DNA of 56,656 nt, taken from positions 1-56,656 of the forward strand of contig JACRBM010000036.1 in assembly GCA_016219275.1 (NCBI GenBank). Reading direction: 5' to 3'. The stretch comes from Chloroflexota bacterium. Lineage in GTDB: Bacteria; Chloroflexota; Anaerolineae; UBA4142. Shown here in pieces: positions 1 to 8,360 of this stretch. The stretch's first letter is position 1, and each line of letters opens with the position of its first letter. Under the pieces are notes generated by a model. It saw only the letters and a list, made by a program, of their open reading frames with translations, was not told the origin of the DNA and ran no database searches. Made by a program: the position numbers and the translations under genes.

Positions 1-30
1 CTCGGACAAGCCGAAACCAAACAAATTATT

Positions 31-98
31 GGACGCGGATGAACGCGGATGAACGCGGATATTTTTCTTATCCGCGAAAATCCGCGTGAATCCGCGTC
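31..98. repeat. 10-bp word repeat followed by its inverted copies
   Basis: Three tandem copies of a GAACGCGGAT-type 10-mer (31-60) are followed, after a short AT-rich loop, by three copies of the reverse complement (about 70-98, ATCCGCG core). The whole stretch can fold into a long hairpin. It lies in the 515-bp gap before the first gene and I see no credible gene in it. The same layout, with a different word each time, recurs at other gaps in this window. Confidence 0.8.
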
Positions 99-158
99 CC
101 AAAATTCTTTGCTTTTTGTACAACGATTTCATTGGATAGGTACTATCGCGTTTACGGC

Positions 159-197
159 AGACCGGTCAGGTTCGCTTCGCGGAAACCTGACCGGTCT
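159..197. repeat. Perfect 14-bp hairpin upstream of efflux operon
   Basis: The arms AGACCGGTCAGGTT (159-172) and AACCTGACCGGTCT (184-197) are perfect reverse complements around an 11-nt loop. A further outer pairing TTTACGG (151-157) with CCGTAAA (212-218) extends it. There is no T-run, so it is better read as a repetitive extragenic palindrome than as an intrinsic terminator. The remaining DNA to position 515 shows only the direct repeat at 268-289. Confidence 0.7.
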
Positions 198-267
198 TGG
201 ATGCAACGCATACCGTAAATCGAATCGGAATTCGCTCTAGATGAAAATTTGTTAAGAATATTCCGGG

Positions 268-289
268 ATTCTCTCAGCATTCTCTCAGC
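268..289 (+). promoter_or_regulatory. 11-bp tandem repeat, probable response-regulator site for efflux operon
   Basis: ATTCTCTCAGC occurs twice in perfect tandem with an 11-bp period. OmpR/PhoB-family regulators bind such one-turn direct repeats. A TAGAAT hexamer at 321-326 could be the -10 element, which would leave a leader of about 180 nt before the efflux operon at 516. No regulator gene for it lies next to the operon in this window. Confidence 0.5.
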
Positions 290-515
290 ATTGGCTTGGC
301 TTGCTTTAAGGCGCTGCGACTAGAATGATGGTAGAATGCCATTGAGTTTTGATTTTCAATTCCGGTGATCGGTCGGCGTCGGGAACGGACGCCGTTCCGT
401 TCCCGTATTCTAGCGCACCGATGGGAACGCTCCGGCGAGCGCGCCCTACCAGTATACCAATTTTGATCGTCACAATCCATTTGATTCGCAAGCCGAACTT
501 TTCAGGAGGCAGAAT

Positions 516-1916
516 ATGAAACGACGAACTCTGATTATCGTCAGCGTAGTGGTCGTCGGACTGATCGTCGTTGGCGCGCTCGTTTGGCAGAATTTCAATT
601 CGCGCCCGACCGCAAGCGCCGCCAGCGTTCAAACCAGCCAGGTTCGACGCGGCACGCTCGTAGCCACGATCAGCGCGGCGGGCAACGTTTCGGCGATCAA
701 TGAAGTCGCGCTGCCGTTTCAAACGAGTGGACGCGTGGCGAGTGTGCCGGTGCAGGTGGGCGATGCGGTCAAAGCCGGTCAGGTATTGATGCAATTGGAC
801 ACGACCGATCTGGAGCTTGCGCTCAAGACCACGCAAACGAGTCTCGCCAGCACGCAAGCCAGTTACGATCAAACCAAAGCCGATTTGGATTATGCGCTCC
901 GCAACACGCAATCCGCGCTGACCACGGCGAAAGCAAACCTGGACGCCGCGAAAGCCAAGAACGATCAGAATCCCAATTCGCTCATCATCGCGAAAGCGAG
1001 TTTAGATAAAGCGACAGTCACGCTGCAACAGGCCCAAGCCAACTACAATCGCATCGCGTGGCGCGGCGATGTGAGCGCTACCTCCGAAGCCGCGACGTTG
1101 CAAACCGCGACGATTGATTATCAAACCGCGCTCGCAAACTACAAAGTCACCGAAGCGACGATCAACGATTCCGCGTACAAGTCGGCGCAAGAGCAATACT
1201 CCAACGCGCAGATTTCCCTCGAACAAGCGCAAAAAAATCTCGATACGAAAATGCGTAGCGCGCAAGCGCAACTCGATAACGCCAAAGTGTCGGTCGAGCA
1301 AGCGAAACGCAATTTGGATAAAGCATTTGTCTACGCGCCGTTCGACGGCGTGGTCTCGGTCGTGAATTTCAAAAAAGGCGATACCGCCGGTACGACCACG
1401 GCGGTTACGGTCGTGGACACGTCGCGTTTGCAGATCAAGGTCTCCGTCGCCGAAGTGGATTTGCCCAAAGTCAAAGTGGGCGCAAGTTCGCAGGTGAATC
1501 TCGACGCGCTGCCCGGTAAAAATTACCAAGCCAAAGTCACAACGGTCGGTCCGGTCGGCACCGTGACCCAGGGTGTCGTCAACTATCCGGTCACGCTCGA
1601 AGTCACGAACGTAGACAAGTCGGTGAGTCCTGGGATGACCGCGAACCTGACCATCGTCGTGGAAAGTCGCGAGAATGTTTTGTACGTGCCTCTGCGCGCG
1701 GTACGAACGCAAGGCACACAGAAATCGGTGACGGTCCAGTACAAAGGACAATCTATTGCGGTGTCGGTCACGACCGGTTTGACGAACGACCAAGCCGTCG
1801 AACTTCTGAGCGGCGAATTGCAGGAGGGCGATGTCGTCGTCATCAATCAGACGACGACGCGACAAACCACCAACATTCCGGGTGGCGGACCCGGCATTCC
1901 ATTTATCGGACGGTAA
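516..1916 (+). CDS. HlyD/MacA-type efflux adaptor subunit
   Basis: A 466-residue membrane-fusion protein that would link an ABC permease to export of its substrate (macrolide-like drugs, peptides or lipids; the substrate cannot be told). Residues about 5-27 form an N-terminal membrane anchor. They are followed by the first half of a barrel-sandwich (lipoyl-like) domain, a long alanine/glutamine-rich coiled-coil hairpin (about 105-265), the second lipoyl half with the typical YAPFDGVV motif near 273, and a beta-barrel with a C-terminal membrane-proximal domain. The start is supported by AGGAGG about 6 nt upstream of the ATG. It is the first gene of an operon; the next gene starts 1 nt after its stop. 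The family assignment is firm, the substrate unknown. Confidence 0.92.
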   Translation: MKRRTLIIVSVVVVGLIVVGALVWQNFNSRPTASAASVQTSQVRRGTLVATISAAGNVSAINEVALPFQTSGRVASVPVQVGDAVKAGQVLMQLDTTDLELALKTTQTSLASTQASYDQTKADLDYALRNTQSALTTAKANLDAAKAKNDQNPNSLIIAKASLDKATVTLQQAQANYNRIAWRGDVSATSEAATLQTATIDYQTALANYKVTEATINDSAYKSAQEQYSNAQISLEQAQKNLDTKMRSAQAQLDNAKVSVEQAKRNLDKAFVYAPFDGVVSVVNFKKGDTAGTTTAVTVVDTSRLQIKVSVAEVDLPKVKVGASSQVNLDALPGKNYQAKVTTVGPVGTVTQGVVNYPVTLEVTNVDKSVSPGMTANLTIVVESRENVLYVPLRAVRTQGTQKSVTVQYKGQSIAVSVTTGLTNDQAVELLSGELQEGDVVVINQTTTRQTTNIPGGGPGIPFIGR

Positions 1917-1917
1917 T

Positions 1918-2586
1918 ATGAGCGCTGTCATTCAAATTCAAGACATCAAGAAAATTTATCGGATGGGTGACATCGAAGTGCCCGCGCTGAACGGCGTGTC
2001 GCTGGAAATCCAAACGGGCGAGATGGTCGCGATTACCGGACCGTCCGGCTCCGGCAAGTCCACGCTAATGAACATTATCGGGTGTCTCGATACGCCGTCG
2101 AGCGGCACGTACATTCTCGACGGCACCGACGTATCCCAAATGACGGACGACGAGCAGGCGCTCGTCCGCAATCGGAAAATCGGTTTCGTATTTCAGCAAT
2201 TCAACTTGTTGCCGCGCACGCCCGCACTCGATCAAGTTGAACTACCGATGGTGTACGCCGGCGCGCCCGATCGCAAACAACGCGCACTCGCCGCGCTCGA
2301 ATCGGTCGGACTGGGCGACCGCGTACATCACCGCCCGAACGAATTGTCCGGCGGTCAGCAACAACGCGTCGCGATTGCGCGCGCGCTCGTCAACAATCCC
2401 AGCATCATTCTCGCGGACGAACCGACCGGCAATCTCGATTCGCGGTCGGGCGTCGAGATTATGAACATCTTCAAGGCGCTCAATCGCGACCAGGGCTTGA
2501 CCGTGATTCTCGTCACGCACGATCCGAATATCGCCGGGCACGCGCAACGCGCGATTCGGGTGCGCGACGGAGTGCTAGTGCAATAG
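1918..2586 (+). CDS. MacB-type ABC transporter ATP-binding protein
   Basis: A 222-residue ABC ATPase of the LolD/MacB class. It has Walker A GPSGSGKS (near residue 40), a Q-loop [10 protein letters not shown], the signature LSGGQQQR, Walker [12 protein letters not shown] and the switch His in VILVTHD. I chose the ATG directly after the adaptor stop, because an upstream in-frame extension would overlap the adaptor gene and adds only an Arg-rich tail. It is coupled to the adaptor gene (1-nt gap), and the cognate permease lies 148 bp downstream. In this subfamily the ATPase powers conformational coupling in the permease and not classical substrate translocation. Confidence 0.95.
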   Translation: MSAVIQIQDIKKIYRMGDIEVPALNGVSLEIQTGEMVAITGPSGSGKSTLMNIIGCLDTPSSGTYILDGTDVSQMTDDEQALVRNRKIGFVFQQFNLLPRTPALDQVELPMVYAGAPDRKQRALAALESVGLGDRVHHRPNELSGGQQQRVAIARALVNNPSIILADEPTGNLDSRSGVEIMNIFKALNRDQGLTVILVTHDPNIAGHAQRAIRVRDGVLVQ

Positions 2587-2721
2587 TTCAATAGTGCGAT
2601 AGTGCGGTAGTGCGATAGTGCGATAGTTTGATAGTTCGATAGTTGAGGATGCACCTTTCAAGCATCGCACTACCGCACTAACACACTATCGCACTATCGC
2701 ACTACCGCACTATCGCACTAG
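2584..2721. repeat. Inverted array of ATAGTGCG-type words
   Basis: About six near-tandem copies of a 9-mer (ATAGTGCG/GTAGTGCG variants, 2590-2645) are followed after a short unique spacer by about six reverse-complement copies (CGCACTAT/CGCACTACC, 2664-2720). It sits inside the efflux operon between ATPase and permease genes and can form a large hairpin, so it could reduce read-through or stabilise the upstream mRNA. A smaller array with the same word lies at 34388-34439. Confidence 0.85.
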
Positions 2722-2734
2722 TATCGGAGATACG

Positions 2735-3970
2735 ATGAACGTTTTCGAAAGTATGCGGATCGCGCTGCGGAGTATCAGTGCGAATAAATTGCGCGCCGGA
2801 CTGACGATGCTGGGTATCATCATCGGCGTGATGTCGGTGATCGCGATGTTGTCCATCGGACGCGGCACGCAAGCCGCCATCACGAATCAAATCACGAGCA
2901 TTGGCACGAACTTGCTCTACATTCGTCCTGGCTCAACGCAGAGCGGCGGCGTGCGCGCCGCCGAAGGTTCGGCGGCAACCTTGACGAAAGAAGACGCGAC
3001 GGCGTTGGAAGAATTACCGTACATCGTCGGCGTCGCGCCGCAAGTGGAAAGTTTCGGACAGATGGCGTACCTCGGCAACAACACGAACGCGCGCGTGCTT
3101 GGCGTGACGCCGGAATATCTCGACGCGATGAACACCAAACTCGCGAACGGCGAATTCATCTCGCCGGGCAATGTCACCGCGAATTCAGCCATCGTCGTGT
3201 TGGGCGCGCAGATCGCGACGACGTTGTTCGATACGGCGGATCCCGTGGGACAATTCGTTCGCATCAACGGACAAAACTTTCGCGTGGTCGGCGTGATGGA
3301 AGCCAAGGGCGGCACCGGCTTTATGAACGTGGACACCCAGGCGTATGTGCCGATCACCACGGCGATGAGTCGTCTCAATCGCGGCGGACAATTTCGCGGG
3401 GGCAACACGGTGTCCGTCATCAATGTCAAGATCACCGATATCGCGATGCAAGATACGGTCGTGCAAGAAATCAGCGACGTGTTGCGCGAACGCCATCGCA
3501 TTCAGTTCCAGGATGATTTCAGCATTCAAAGCCAGCAAGACATTTTGAACACCGCGAATCAAATAACCGGCACGTTGACGATTTTCCTGGGCGGCGTCGC
3601 GGCGATCTCGTTGATCGTCGGCGGCATCGGGATCATGAACATTATGCTCGTCTCGGTGACGGAACGGACGCGCGAGATCGGCATTCGCAAAGCCATCGGC
3701 GCGCGCAAGATTGACATTATGACCCAGTTCTTGACCGAGGCGATCATCCTAAGTCTTTCAGGCGGATTGATCGGCGTGCTACTCGGCGCGCTGGTCGCGC
3801 GCTTGATTTCGGGTGTGAACATGGGCACGACAACGTTGAACACCGTCGTTGACCCCGATTCCGTTTTGCTCGCGGTCCTGTTCTCCGCCGGGGTCGGGTT
3901 GTTCTTCGGCAGTTATCCGGCGAATCGCGCGGCAAGTTTGCATCCGATTGACGCGTTACGCTACGAATAA
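2735..3970 (+). CDS. MacB-type ABC permease (FtsX fold)
   Basis: A 411-residue permease with an N-terminal membrane helix (residues about 20-45, ending in the family-typical SIGRGTQAAI), a large extracytoplasmic MacB periplasmic-core domain (about 50-265), and three C-terminal helices of the FtsX domain (about 280-400, with the conserved TREIGIRKAIGA loop). It lacks a fused ATPase, as is usual in monoderm MacB systems where the ATPase is separate (the gene at 1918). A GGAG sequence lies 6 nt before the ATG. With the adaptor and the ATPase it makes a complete tripartite-like exporter. Confidence 0.94.
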   Translation: MNVFESMRIALRSISANKLRAGLTMLGIIIGVMSVIAMLSIGRGTQAAITNQITSIGTNLLYIRPGSTQSGGVRAAEGSAATLTKEDATALEELPYIVGVAPQVESFGQMAYLGNNTNARVLGVTPEYLDAMNTKLANGEFISPGNVTANSAIVVLGAQIATTLFDTADPVGQFVRINGQNFRVVGVMEAKGGTGFMNVDTQAYVPITTAMSRLNRGGQFRGGNTVSVINVKITDIAMQDTVVQEISDVLRERHRIQFQDDFSIQSQQDILNTANQITGTLTIFLGGVAAISLIVGGIGIMNIMLVSVTERTREIGIRKAIGARKIDIMTQFLTEAIILSLSGGLIGVLLGALVARLISGVNMGTTTLNTVVDPDSVLLAVLFSAGVGLFFGSYPANRAASLHPIDALRYE

Positions 3971-4088
3971 AACTGAACGCTCCGCATAGAACGAAAGGGG
4001 TGATCCATATCGCGGAAATCTCTTCGCATTTCGTTCGATGCACGCGGTAGAAATTGTAGATGCTCCGCAGAAACAGGAGAATGGTTCG

Positions 4089-4787
4089 ATGAAAGGCAAG
4101 ACTAGATGGATTGTGGCGGGAGTGCTCGCGTTATCGCTCCTTGCCATCGGCGTAGGCGGAACGATTGCGTTCGCGCAAGGTCCGACGCCCACGCCGCAAA
4201 CCGGCAAAACGACCTGGTTTGATTTGTACCGCCAGGCGCTCGCGCAAAAGCTAGGCACCACAGTCGAGAAACTGCAACAAGCCGAAACCGACGCGCGCAA
4301 GGATTCGCTCGCGCAAGCGGTCCAGCAAGGTTTGTTGACGCAGGCGCAAGCGGACGCGCTACTGCAGCGATTGCAGAACGCGGGGACGTTCCCAGGTCTC
4401 GGTGCGGTCAACGTGTACACGACCATCGCGAACGCCGGGCTTGAGGCGGCGGCAAAGACGCTGGGCATGACCTCCGCGGATTTGACAACCGCGCTCCAGA
4501 CCAAGACTCTGCTCGATCTCGCGAACGAGAAAAAAGTAGACGTCGCCAAACTGCGGACGGCAATCGCGGATGCGGAAAAAGCCGCGATTGACCAAGCCGT
4601 GAAGGATGGCAAACTGGCTCAAGCGCAAGCGGATGCGCTGAAAGCGAATCTCAAGCCGGAGAACATAGACTTGAATCGGCGCGGATTCGGTTTCGCCCCA
4701 CGCGGCAATTTCGTTCCAGGCATCAACCCAAGTAACCCGCCGGGCGGATTCAGGCAACCACCTGCCGGGCGTTTCGGCAGGCGCTAA
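4089..4787 (+). CDS. Secreted helical protein of unknown function
   Basis: A 232-residue exported protein. Residues 1-31 are a signal peptide (basic start, hydrophobic core, FAQG cleavage region). The mature part carries two similar helical segments with the pattern LGTTVEKLQQA and GLLTQAQADALLQRL (about 55-95), echoed by KLRTAIADAEKAAIDQAVKDGKLAQAQADAL (about 155-190), then a Gly/Pro/Arg-rich tail. Such helical repeats are common in small surface proteins of Chloroflexota and Firmicutes, but no enzymatic motif is visible. The ATG at 4089 was preferred because AGGAGA lies 8 nt upstream and it starts the signal peptide directly. It may be part of the efflux operon (118 bp after the permease). 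Confidence 0.8.
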   Translation: MKGKTRWIVAGVLALSLLAIGVGGTIAFAQGPTPTPQTGKTTWFDLYRQALAQKLGTTVEKLQQAETDARKDSLAQAVQQGLLTQAQADALLQRLQNAGTFPGLGAVNVYTTIANAGLEAAAKTLGMTSADLTTALQTKTLLDLANEKKVDVAKLRTAIADAEKAAIDQAVKDGKLAQAQADALKANLKPENIDLNRRGFGFAPRGNFVPGINPSNPPGGFRQPPAGRFGRR

Positions 4788-4804
4788 GCGCGCGCAACTC
4801 CGGA

Positions 4805-4843
4805 GATAGAATCCAGGTTTCTTCGAGAAACCTGGATTCTATC
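4805..4843. repeat. Perfect 18-bp hairpin with TCG loop (family shared with 26020)
   Basis: The arms GATAGAATCCAGGTTTCT (4805-4822) and its exact complement (4826-4843) surround a 3-nt TCG loop. A T-run is lacking, so it is not a typical terminator. The same AGAATCCAGGTTTC arm forms another hairpin at 26020-26058, so it is a dispersed palindrome. It separates two small secreted-protein genes. Confidence 0.85.
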
Positions 4844-4870
4844 CACGGCATATATTTTAGGAGCAATGAT

Positions 4871-5347
4871 ATGAAACAGATCGTGTTGACCGTCATCCTC
4901 GTGATCGTTGCGGCGGCGATTGCCGGCGGCGTCGGATACACGCTCGGCACGCAAAACGGTTTGACCCAGGCGCAAAGTATTCAGGCGGAATTTTTTCGCA
5001 ATCGCGGTACGGGACAACCCGGACAGGGCAGCAACAGTACCGCGCCCACCGGTCAACAAGCCCAAACCGGAACACAAGGACAACCGGGACAAGCCGGACC
5101 GCAGGGCGCGTTCGGTCAGCGCGGCGGGATTGCCGGAACGGTCAAGAGTGTCGAAGGCAACGTGATTCAATTGACCGGGCAAGACGGCAACACGGTCAAA
5201 GTGCAAGTGGATGATCGCACCGTGTATCAAAAATTCGCGCCGTCCGCGTTGTCCGATATTCGCGCGAGTACACGCATCACGGTTACCGGCGAAACGAGTG
5301 CTGGCGTCGTGAACGCGCGTATCATTCAAGTCGGCGCGAGTCAATAG
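4871..5347 (+). CDS. Membrane-anchored protein with DUF5666-like OB domain
   Basis: A 158-residue protein with an N-terminal hydrophobic anchor (residues 4-26), a low-complexity Gln/Gly/Thr-rich linker (about 50-82) and a C-terminal beta domain (about 88-158). The C-terminal pattern GTVKSVEGNVIQLTGQDGNTVKV followed by a DIRASTRITVTGE segment is typical of DUF5666-type small beta-barrels. A TAGGAG ribosome site lies 5-6 nt before the ATG. No catalytic residues can be assigned. It follows another secreted protein and precedes a receiver-like gene, which fits a cell-envelope role. Confidence 0.75.
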   Translation: MKQIVLTVILVIVAAAIAGGVGYTLGTQNGLTQAQSIQAEFFRNRGTGQPGQGSNSTAPTGQQAQTGTQGQPGQAGPQGAFGQRGGIAGTVKSVEGNVIQLTGQDGNTVKVQVDDRTVYQKFAPSALSDIRASTRITVTGETSAGVVNARIIQVGASQ

Positions 5348-5420
5348 TGCCGTCGGAACGCTAGTCATCGCGCCAAGCGGATTGGGCGCGTGGTGAGTGC
5401 GCCAAGTTGTAGAGATGACG

Positions 5421-5798
5421 ATGACTCTGCAAATCCTAATTGCCGAACCTGACAAAAGCACGCGATCGGTGTTACAATCCAGTTTGCAAACCGCGGGGTT
5501 TCAGGTGATTCAGGCATCGGATGGCGATGCGGCTTGGGAATTGTTGCAAACGCAAATGCCGATGCTGATGCTGATGAGCGCGTCTTTGCCGGGACTGACC
5601 AGTCGCGATATGTTGATGCGGATCCGAACGCGACACGGAATTACGCCCCTGCCCATCATCGTGCTCGGCAACGAAATCTCCACCGAAGAAATGGTGCAAT
5701 GGTTTCAACTCGGCGCTGACAACTATATCAGCAAACCTTTTTCGATGCCTGTGCTCGTCGCGCAGGTTCGTTCGCTTTTGCGACGCGTGAAAGCGTAA
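5421..5798 (+). CDS. Degenerate response-regulator receiver (no phospho-acceptor Asp)
   Basis: A 125-residue stand-alone CheY-like domain. The fold signature is clear: ILIAEPD at the N-terminus, an SLPGL turn, GADNYISKPF with the conserved Lys105, and a final helix. At the phospho-acceptor position of the usual LLDxxLPG motif it has Ser53 (LMSASLPG), and the usual Thr/Ser after strand 4 is Gly83. It therefore should not be phosphorylated by the normal route and is probably a constitutive protein-interaction module. The start is uncertain between ATG at 5415 or 5421 and a GTG at 5397. The next gene starts 10 nt downstream, so it is probably co-transcribed with the two secreted proteins that follow. 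Confidence 0.85.
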   Translation: MTLQILIAEPDKSTRSVLQSSLQTAGFQVIQASDGDAAWELLQTQMPMLMLMSASLPGLTSRDMLMRIRTRHGITPLPIIVLGNEISTEEMVQWFQLGADNYISKPFSMPVLVAQVRSLLRRVKA

Positions 5799-5808
5799 AG
5801 GGGGCAGA

Positions 5809-6783
5809 ATGAAAATGATTCGGATGATTGCTTGGAGCGTACTCGTACTCATCCTGTCCGGTTTGGGTGCGCGCCTGGTCGCGGCGCAAGGACCCGATGG
5901 AATGAATCCATCCACCGTACCGTACATTGACAATCAACCGCACCCGCTCGCGGCGAACGCCAGTCAGTGGTATCGCTTCGATTATGGCAAGAGTACGGAC
6001 ACCGGCGAACGCGCGGTCGCGACGGTTCGCTTGGTGAATGGCAATAACAGCGGCGTCGTTTTTGAAGTGTGGCCCCCCGAAACCGTCGGCAATACCACGG
6101 ACAACAAACCGGTCGGCAAAGGCACGGCGATGATGATTGATTGCGCCACCGGCAAACCGTCCGAGCAAGGTGAATGCCAAACGACCGACCTCAGTTGGAG
6201 CGGTGGGTTTGGCGCGAGTGGTTCGTACTTTGTGCGCGTCATCAACAAGAACAACAACCCAGTGAGTTTTACCTTGACGGTTGAAGGCGTGACGGTGAGC
6301 ACGCCGCCCAATCCGCCGGCGGTGACGAATCCGCCGGTCGTGACGACACCACCCCCGGCAACTAATCCGCCCATCATCATCATTCCCCCGGCAGTCGTCG
6401 CGCCGCCACCGGGTCCGGTCGTGATCTCGAACGCCGATGACCCAGGTCGCGCGGCGTACATTGACAACCAACCGCACGCACTCGCTGCGAACTCGGCAGT
6501 GTGGTATCGTTTCGATTACTCGACCAACAACGATATCGGTGATCGCCTCACAACCGGGATTCGGCTCATCGAAGGCAAAGATAGCGGCGTGCGATTTGAA
6601 ATCTGGACGCCGGATATGTTGACTGAGTGGTGGACGAAAGAACCGGTCGGACGCGGCACGGTGTCACCGGCTGATTCCAAAGACCTGAGTTGGCGCGGCG
6701 CGTTCCCTGCCGCCGGCACGTACTATGTGCGCGTCGTCAATGACAACAACTTTACTACCATGTTCGAATTGGTGTGGCAATAA
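5809..6783 (+). CDS. Secreted protein with two PPC-like beta-sandwich repeats
   Basis: A 324-residue exported protein. Residues 1-27 form a signal peptide. Two copies of a beta domain of about 110 residues (about 40-160 and 217-324) share the landmarks YIDNQPH.LAAN, WYRFDY, VGKGT/VGRGT, LSW.G.F and YVRV.N. A Pro/Thr-rich linker of about 50 residues separates them. The layout resembles bacterial pre-peptidase C-terminal (PPC) domains. No protease or lipase domain is attached, so it may be a structural or ligand-binding surface protein. A GGGGG ribosome site precedes the ATG. Its domain is shared by the N-terminus of the next gene. Confidence 0.8.
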   Translation: MKMIRMIAWSVLVLILSGLGARLVAAQGPDGMNPSTVPYIDNQPHPLAANASQWYRFDYGKSTDTGERAVATVRLVNGNNSGVVFEVWPPETVGNTTDNKPVGKGTAMMIDCATGKPSEQGECQTTDLSWSGGFGASGSYFVRVINKNNNPVSFTLTVEGVTVSTPPNPPAVTNPPVVTTPPPATNPPIIIIPPAVVAPPPGPVVISNADDPGRAAYIDNQPHALAANSAVWYRFDYSTNNDIGDRLTTGIRLIEGKDSGVRFEIWTPDMLTEWWTKEPVGRGTVSPADSKDLSWRGAFPAAGTYYVRVVNDNNFTTMFELVWQ

Positions 6784-6806
6784 CCCACGGTGCGCGGAGC
6801 GATTTT

Positions 6807-8297
6807 ATGAAGCGGTTGCGTTTTAGCCGAACGACGTTCGTAGTTTTCATCGCGATGTTTCTTGTTTCGCTCATCGCGTCGTCCGTATTCGCCGGCGGAC
6901 CAACCGGTGGTAGTCCGAACGATCCCTTGATGGTGCCGACCGATTGGCAAAACATTCCCCCAAACACGACGCTCTGGTTCTATTTCGATTACGCGAGCGA
7001 TGTCACGGGCGGGCGCTTTCGTCCGGGCAGTCGCACGACCGTCAACATCACGGTAGACACGCAGGGCATCGAGGGTTTGCAACTCGCGATTTACACGCCG
7101 GTGCAAGGAAAGGAATGGTTGCGCGATCAAACGATTGCGCCAGTTGGTCGCGGCACGCCGTATCGCAGCACCGCGACGGGCGACATCACGCGCGATTTGT
7201 ACTGGTCAGGCGCGTTCAACACGTCGGGCAGATATTTCGCGGCGTTGACGAACAACTATCCGGTCGCGATTCCATTTCGCTTGACGGTGACCGGCGATAC
7301 CGTGACGCTGTATCCAACTCCGCTGCCATCGCCCACGCCGACGTTGTTGATCACGCCGACGCCGGTTGCGGTCGGCGCGACGCAAGGCAGAATTGTTTTT
7401 CAAGACGCGAACGGCGGCGTGATCTACACGGTGAACGGCGATGGTACGAATCTCACGATTGTGACACGTGGCATGGAACCGGCGTGGTCGCCGGACGGCA
7501 AACAAATCGCGTTCGCGCGCTGGGATGCGCCGTACCCCGGTATTTACATCGCGAACGCGGACGGCTCGAACGAACGCCTGGTGTATGGCGTTCTGCGCGC
7601 GCGTTCGCCGCGTTGGAGTCCCGACGGCAAATTCATCGCGTTCACGCAGGACAAGACGACGAGCGATCGCAATGTGCGATGGAAACTAGGCGTCATCGAA
7701 CTCGAACATACTCCGCCCGGTACCGATCAGGTAGTATCGGCGCGACTTTCCGAGCCGCAGTGTTCGGCGTTGTGCTTTGTGCCGAGTTGGAGCAACAACG
7801 GCGCGACGTTGGTGTACGATGATCCGCAGTATGGCATCATGGCGACCAACGTCATCAGCGGTCCCGCCTCCATCGTGCTCGGTCCGAGCGGCACGTACTT
7901 TGACACCGGCGCGATGATGCCGCGCCCGATTCTGCATCTCCCGCCGATCCAATCCGCGATGACGAGTCCCAACGGCACGCGCATTCTCTACACGCTCAAA
8001 GCGCACGACCGCTGGGAATTGAACATGGTCAACGCGGATGGCACGAACCAGGTCGCGCTGACCAATCCCGACCCGATCATGTACGCGATGATCGGCTACC
8101 GATTCAACAACGTCGCGCCAATCTGGTCGCCCGATGGCAAACAAATCTTGTTCCTGTCGGATCGAAACGGCAAGTGGGAATTTTTCTTGACCGATCCAAG
8201 CGGGTCAACGATTCGCCAGGTCTTGAAGAATGTATCCGATCTCGTACCGATCCGATTTGATTTTGAGAACGAGCGAATGATGGACTGGACGAAATAA
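6807..8297 (+). CDS. Secreted TolB-like beta-propeller with PPC-like N-terminal domain
   Basis: A 496-residue exported protein: signal peptide (1-29), a beta domain like those of the upstream gene (about 35-165, WFYFDYAS, VGRGT, LYWSGAF), a short Pro/Thr linker, then a beta-propeller built from PD40/TolB blades. Diagnostic blade motifs are EPAWSPDGKQIAFARW, SPRWSPDGKFIAFTQD and APIWSPDGKQILFLSDRNG (last blade near the C-terminus). The ATG at 6807 lies 23 nt after the previous stop; an upstream GTG would overlap that gene. The two secreted proteins and the receiver-like gene form one transcription unit that ends at the terminator at 8303. Confidence 0.85.
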   Translation: MKRLRFSRTTFVVFIAMFLVSLIASSVFAGGPTGGSPNDPLMVPTDWQNIPPNTTLWFYFDYASDVTGGRFRPGSRTTVNITVDTQGIEGLQLAIYTPVQGKEWLRDQTIAPVGRGTPYRSTATGDITRDLYWSGAFNTSGRYFAALTNNYPVAIPFRLTVTGDTVTLYPTPLPSPTPTLLITPTPVAVGATQGRIVFQDANGGVIYTVNGDGTNLTIVTRGMEPAWSPDGKQIAFARWDAPYPGIYIANADGSNERLVYGVLRARSPRWSPDGKFIAFTQDKTTSDRNVRWKLGVIELEHTPPGTDQVVSARLSEPQCSALCFVPSWSNNGATLVYDDPQYGIMATNVISGPASIVLGPSGTYFDTGAMMPRPILHLPPIQSAMTSPNGTRILYTLKAHDRWELNMVNADGTNQVALTNPDPIMYAMIGYRFNNVAPIWSPDGKQILFLSDRNGKWEFFLTDPSGSTIRQVLKNVSDLVPIRFDFENERMMDWTK

Positions 8298-8302
8298 CGC
8301 CG

Positions 8303-8335
8303 ACTGCCCAAGTGATTCACACTTGGGCAGTTTTT
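8303..8335 (+). terminator. Intrinsic terminator after the secreted-protein operon
   Basis: A 12-bp perfect stem (ACTGCCCAAGTG, 8303-8314, paired with 8320-8331) with a 5-nt loop is followed by TTTTT. It lies 6 nt after the stop of the propeller gene and separates it from the convergent kdpE. Confidence 0.9.
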
Positions 8336-8360
8336 GTAGGGCAATTTTCCGAAATTGCCC

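Noticed and set aside
49-240. 63-codon frame at the window start
   Set aside because: It runs through a word-repeat hairpin and a palindrome; the sequence is explained by these repeats.
2584-2721. Possible CRISPR or VNTR
   Set aside because: Units are 9 bp without spacers and the second half is the reverse complement of the first, which fits a hairpin array.
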